In this document: piece after piece, positions 60,868 to 64,000 of the stretch
Position numbering within the stretch: position 1 is the first letter of the stretch
How the letters are laid out: every line of letters starts with the position of its first letter
Source: SIG437 sp045648985
Lineage (GTDB): Bacteria; Bacillota; Clostridia; UBA1381; UBA9506
Assembly: GCA_045648985.1 (NCBI GenBank)
Contig: JAZROZ010000037.1
Span: 1 to 64,000, forward strand
Length of the DNA: 64,000 nt
Direction of reading: 5' to 3'
Made by a program: the position numbers and the translations under genes
Notes under the pieces: generated by a model
Database searches by the model: none
What the model was told of the DNA's origin: nothing
The model's input: only the letters and a program-made list of their open reading frames with translations

Positions 60868-62595
60868 TTATTTAACTCTTTCGATTGCACCGAATTTACA
60901 AATATTCGGGCACAATCCACAGCCAACACAAAGCGTTTCATCAATCTGCGGCTTGCCACCTGCTAATGATATTGCAGGGCATCCGAGCTTCATGCACATC
61001 TTACAATTTTTGCACTTGTCGTTAATAACGTAAAGTCCGCTGTAACCTGCCTTTTTAATGAGTGCGCATGGACGTTGTGCGATAATAACAGAAGGCTCGT
61101 CAGCATTTAATTCTTCTTTTAATACTTTTTCAAAATTATCAATATCAAACGGGTCACTAACCACAACTCTCTCTATGCCGATAGCATCGCAGAGCTTAAC
61201 CAAATCAACCTGTTTTGTAGGCTCGCCTTTGATAGTAAAGCCTGTTGATGGGTTCTGTTGATGACCTGTCATACCTGTAATTGAGTTATCTAAAATAATA
61301 ACGGTTGATGTTCCTTTGTTATATACGATATCAATTAAGCCCGTGATACCTGAATGTATGAATGTAGAGTCGCCTAAAACCGCAACAGATTTTTTAGCAA
61401 AATCTCTTCCTCTTGCTTTTTCCATACCATGAAGAGCAGAAATACTTGCACCCATACAGATGATTGAATCGATGCTATCTAAGGGTTGCATACAACCGAG
61501 TGAATAACAGCCAATGTCACCGCTTACTGCAAGGCCAAGCTTTTTGAGGACATAAAATACTCCTCTGTGAGAGCAGCCGGGACACATAACAGGCGGACGA
61601 ACAGGTACATTTTCTGTCTTTAAAGCTTCGGGCAGAGCGGTTCCTAATATCTTTTCTTTTAAAAGTGAAGAAGTATATTCGCCGCAAAGTGGCAGAATTT
61701 CTTTTCCGATTACATTTATGCCCATAGCCTTAATCTGTTTTTCAAAAACAGGGTCAAGCTCTTCTACGATATAGCACTTATCAACCGATGCAGCAAAATC
61801 TGCAATTTTATCCATCGGCAGAGGATTGATTAAACCAAGCTTTAAAAATGAAGCATCAGGCATAGCTTCTTTTGCATACTGATATGAAATACCTGCTGCA
61901 ATAATACCAATTTTATCTGACCCTTTTATAACCTTGTTAATTTCTGTTTTGTTGCTATATTCTGAAAGAGCCACAGTTCTTTTTTCAACTGCTATATGCT
62001 TAGGACGAGCATATCCGGGAATCATAGCATATTTCGGAGAATCTTTTTTATATTCAGGGAGTGCTCTTTCTTTTCTGTCCGAAAGCTCAACTAAGCTCTG
62101 TGAATGAGCAACTCTTGTTGTAAGCCTGAATAAAACAGGGGTATCAAATTCTTCACTTATGTCATATGCAAGCTTTAAGAATTCTTTACACTCGCCGCTG
62201 TCTGATGGCTCAAGCATAGGTAGCTTAGCAGCTATTGCATAGTTGCGGCTATCCTGTTCGTTTTGTGAGCTGTGCATACCGGGGTCATCAGCTACACAGA
62301 TAACCAAGCCTCCGTTTATTCCTGTGTATGATGCGGTAAACAACGGGTCTGCAGCAACGTTTACACCAACGTGTTTCATCGCAGAAAGAGCTCTTGCACC
62401 TGCGATTGCTGCACCAACAGAAACTTCTGTTGCGACCTTTTCATTTGGCGCCCATTCTGAATATATTTCGTCATATTTTGAGATAAATTCCGTTATCTCC
62501 GTACTTGGAGTTCCCGGATATGAAGATGCAACAGTAACTCCTGCTTCATATGCACCTCTGGCTACGGCTTCATTGCCGAGCATTAACTTTTTCAT
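60868..62595 (-). CDS. iorA: Indolepyruvate:ferredoxin oxidoreductase alpha subunit
   Basis: A 575-residue subunit with an N-terminal pyrimidine-binding domain (GNEAVARGAYEAG; SSYPGTPSTEI), a TPP-binding domain (CPGCSHRG; GDIGCYSLG; LGDSTFIHSGITGL with the GDS...N metal motif) and a C-terminal 2[4Fe-4S] ferredoxin domain (CKNCKMCMKLGCP; CVGCGLCPNIC). It oxidises the 2-oxoacids of Trp, Phe and Tyr. First gene of the operon, with a strong promoter. Confidence 0.95.
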   Translation of the reverse strand: MKKLMLGNEAVARGAYEAGVTVASSYPGTPSTEITEFISKYDEIYSEWAPNEKVATEVSVGAAIAGARALSAMKHVGVNVAADPLFTASYTGINGGLVICVADDPGMHSSQNEQDSRNYAIAAKLPMLEPSDSGECKEFLKLAYDISEEFDTPVLFRLTTRVAHSQSLVELSDRKERALPEYKKDSPKYAMIPGYARPKHIAVEKRTVALSEYSNKTEINKVIKGSDKIGIIAAGISYQYAKEAMPDASFLKLGLINPLPMDKIADFAASVDKCYIVEELDPVFEKQIKAMGINVIGKEILPLCGEYTSSLLKEKILGTALPEALKTENVPVRPPVMCPGCSHRGVFYVLKKLGLAVSGDIGCYSLGCMQPLDSIDSIICMGASISALHGMEKARGRDFAKKSVAVLGDSTFIHSGITGLIDIVYNKGTSTVIILDNSITGMTGHQQNPSTGFTIKGEPTKQVDLVKLCDAIGIERVVVSDPFDIDNFEKVLKEELNADEPSVIIAQRPCALIKKAGYSGLYVINDKCKNCKMCMKLGCPAISLAGGKPQIDETLCVGCGLCPNICKFGAIERVK

Positions 62596-62649
62596 AATAT
62601 ATATTCCTTTCCATAAATAAATTCAGTTTAATAAAAACAATCACTAATA

Positions 62650-62678
62650 ATTTTATAATTTTTTAGACAAAAAGTCAA
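62650..62678 (-). promoter_or_regulatory. Sigma-A promoter of the iorA operon
   Basis: On the minus strand TTGACT (62673-62678) and TAAAAT (62650-62655), 17-bp spacing. Confidence 0.78.
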
Positions 62679-62704
62679 CTGTAATGACATAAAAATTAGT
62701 AAAA

Positions 62705-62748
62705 TAAAAAAATCAGGGCGCCACTAATAGTAGCACCCTGATTTTTTT
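62705..62748 (-). terminator. Terminator after nagA
   Basis: AAATCAGGGTGCTACT pairs with AGTGGCGCCCTGATTT (minus strand, a few mismatches), followed by TTTTTATT. Confidence 0.88.
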
Positions 62749-63916
62749 ATAATAAAACTTTGTTTTTACTCTTGAATACTTTTTTGATGTTTATGTCTTC
62801 ATCAAAGATTACAATGTCGGCATCGTAGCCTTTTTTAAGTTTTCCTTTATTTTCAAGATTCATAATTTTAGCAGGGTTTACTGTTATCATTTTTACTGTA
62901 TTTACAATATCTACACCTGCATCTTTATAGAAAGTGCGAACGAGTCTGTCTGCCGTTGCAATACTGCCTGCAAATGCAGTGCGGTCAGGGAGTTTAGCAA
63001 CTCCGTCTTCTACGATACATTTCATACCCTGACCACGACTTCCGATTACTGTTTCTTTAACGTCCTGACCTGCAGCACGCATTGAGTCTGTCACAAGACA
63101 GATGTTGTCTGCACCTTTAGTTTTATAGATAAGTCTTAAAAGCTCAGGTGGAAGATGGCATCCGTCGGCTATTGTTTCAACCATCATATCGTCTAAAAGC
63201 AAGCACGATTCAATTGCACCTAAAACCCTGAAGCCGCCGACTCTTGTAATCGTGGACATTCCTGAATAAAGGTGAGTAGCGAGGCGCAGTCCTTTGTCGT
63301 AAGCTCTTTTTACGTCTTTATATGTAGCATCGCTGTGTCCGATAGATGCAACAATGCCGTTTGCATTTAAAAAGTCAATAAATTCGTCTGTTTCGGGAAG
63401 CTCAGGTGCAAAGCTCCAACGTTTAACAACACCTTTGCCAACTTCTGCAACTTTTTCATAATCTTCTTTTATCGGTGGAGTTATATATTTGGGATTTTGT
63501 GCCCCTGACTGATTAAGACTGAAATATGGGCCTTCTAAATGCGCACCCATAATGTGTGGTACATCGCAGGGTTCATTTTCCATAGCCTTTTTGATATCCT
63601 CTATTGATTCAATAAGAATATCAGTACTGCTTGACAACGTGGTGGGGTAAATACTTGTTGTTCCGTGACTTAGGTGAATACGAGCACTGTCCCATATAGC
63701 CTGCACAGACCCGTCCATATATTCAGCACCGCCACCGCCGTGAGTATGAATGTCGATAAAACCTGCGCTGACATAAGCTCCCTCTGCATCAATAATTTCA
63801 TCAGCAGGGAGGTCTTTTTCCGTGATGTCAATAATCACATTTTCGTCGAAATACAAGTTTTTGCCTTCGGTTAAACTATCAGTGATAATTCTTCCGTTTG
63901 TAATTTTTTTAATCAT
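62747..63916 (-). CDS. nagA: N-acetylglucosamine-6-phosphate deacetylase
   Basis: A 389-residue amidohydrolase that converts GlcNAc-6-P to glucosamine-6-P. Motifs: FIDIHTHGGGG, MGAHLEGPYFS with the metal-binding Glu, ASIGHSDAT and LATHLYSGMS with metal-binding His, and VTDSMRAAG with the catalytic Asp. Firmicute enzymes often hold one metal. It processes GlcNAc from wall recycling or from hexosaminidases such as the GH20-like protein in this window. AAAAGGTG lies upstream of the ATG. Confidence 0.94.
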   Translation of the reverse strand: MIKKITNGRIITDSLTEGKNLYFDENVIIDITEKDLPADEIIDAEGAYVSAGFIDIHTHGGGGAEYMDGSVQAIWDSARIHLSHGTTSIYPTTLSSSTDILIESIEDIKKAMENEPCDVPHIMGAHLEGPYFSLNQSGAQNPKYITPPIKEDYEKVAEVGKGVVKRWSFAPELPETDEFIDFLNANGIVASIGHSDATYKDVKRAYDKGLRLATHLYSGMSTITRVGGFRVLGAIESCLLLDDMMVETIADGCHLPPELLRLIYKTKGADNICLVTDSMRAAGQDVKETVIGSRGQGMKCIVEDGVAKLPDRTAFAGSIATADRLVRTFYKDAGVDIVNTVKMITVNPAKIMNLENKGKLKKGYDADIVIFDEDINIKKVFKSKNKVLL

Positions 63917-64000
63917 AAAAACACCTTTTCCTTAATTATTTTATGTTATTTTTTTATCCTACATTGTTTTCTGTGAACTGACTGTTATAAAGCTCGGCAT
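63917..64000 (-). other. Region upstream of nagA, possible end of a further gene
   Basis: The frame read from the right edge on the minus strand gives AELYNSQFTENNVG and a TAA at 63954-63956, which could be the C-terminus of a preceding gene co-transcribed with nagA. It is too short to judge. No promoter or terminator is clear here. Confidence 0.25.

Noticed and set aside
1..64000. tRNA, rRNA, CRISPR arrays or insertion sequences
   Set aside because: Intergenic gaps were read for cloverleaf-like arms ending in CCA, regular short repeats and transposase frames; none was found.

Overview
The window comes from a low-GC, spore-forming member of the Clostridia. Support for this: an IspH-ribosomal protein S1 fusion in a cmk-plsC operon, a SpoIVFA/SpoIVFB-like pair, SpoIVA, a SPOCS/LysM coat protein, a YlmC/YmxH protein, a THF riboswitch, an S-layer-homology protein and strong AGGAGG ribosome binding sites. 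Most intergenic regions carry sigma-A promoters with exactly 17-bp spacing. I saw no tRNA, rRNA, CRISPR array or transposase, and I cannot name a species.

Positions 1-~4630 are the right end of an integrated mobile element: the end of a large phage-type protein (LPD38-like), two small membrane-protein genes, two XRE regulators and an operator region with evenly spaced sites. Its edge falls inside a spore-hydrolase-like gene (4619-5491, two LysM plus GH18), which loses its C-terminus right after a conserved GH18 motif.

5.6-14.9 kb is housekeeping: a KDPG aldolase/KDG kinase pair, a VanW lipoprotein, a hotdog thioesterase, a DegV protein, homoserine dehydrogenase, a pseudouridine synthase, class II fructose-bisphosphate aldolase and the sporulation proteolysis pair. 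14.9-20.1 kb (minus strand) is cmk-plsC-ispH/rpsA followed by an unusual GH20 hexosaminidase-like protein. The GH20 C-terminus is a degenerate copy of the last S1 domain of its neighbour.

20.2-39.2 kb holds a DUF378 protein, an AraD-like protein missing most active-site residues, an EamA transporter, RNase R, YchF, TmcAL, a TtcA-like protein, GalU, a secreted phosphodiester-glycosidase protein, a DUF3048 lipoprotein, a divergent LysR/M20 peptidase pair, YitT, MATE, SpoIVA and an XRE regulator fused to a superoxide-reductase-like domain. 39.3-45.9 kb is a complete F-type ATP synthase operon whose c subunit has a two-carboxylate Na+ site and whose epsilon subunit is cut short.

46-64 kb contains the SLH protein with a structured leader, a COG2509 flavoprotein, a THF-riboswitch-controlled folate ECF component, TrkA/TrkH, a SipL-like coat protein, an arylpyruvate-oxidation operon (iorA-iorB-paaK-ACT, then a methionine gamma-lyase-family gene and an HD phosphohydrolase) and nagA. 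The metabolic genes suggest an anaerobe that uses uronates, amino sugars and amino acids, coupled to ferredoxin reduction and probably Na+ bioenergetics.
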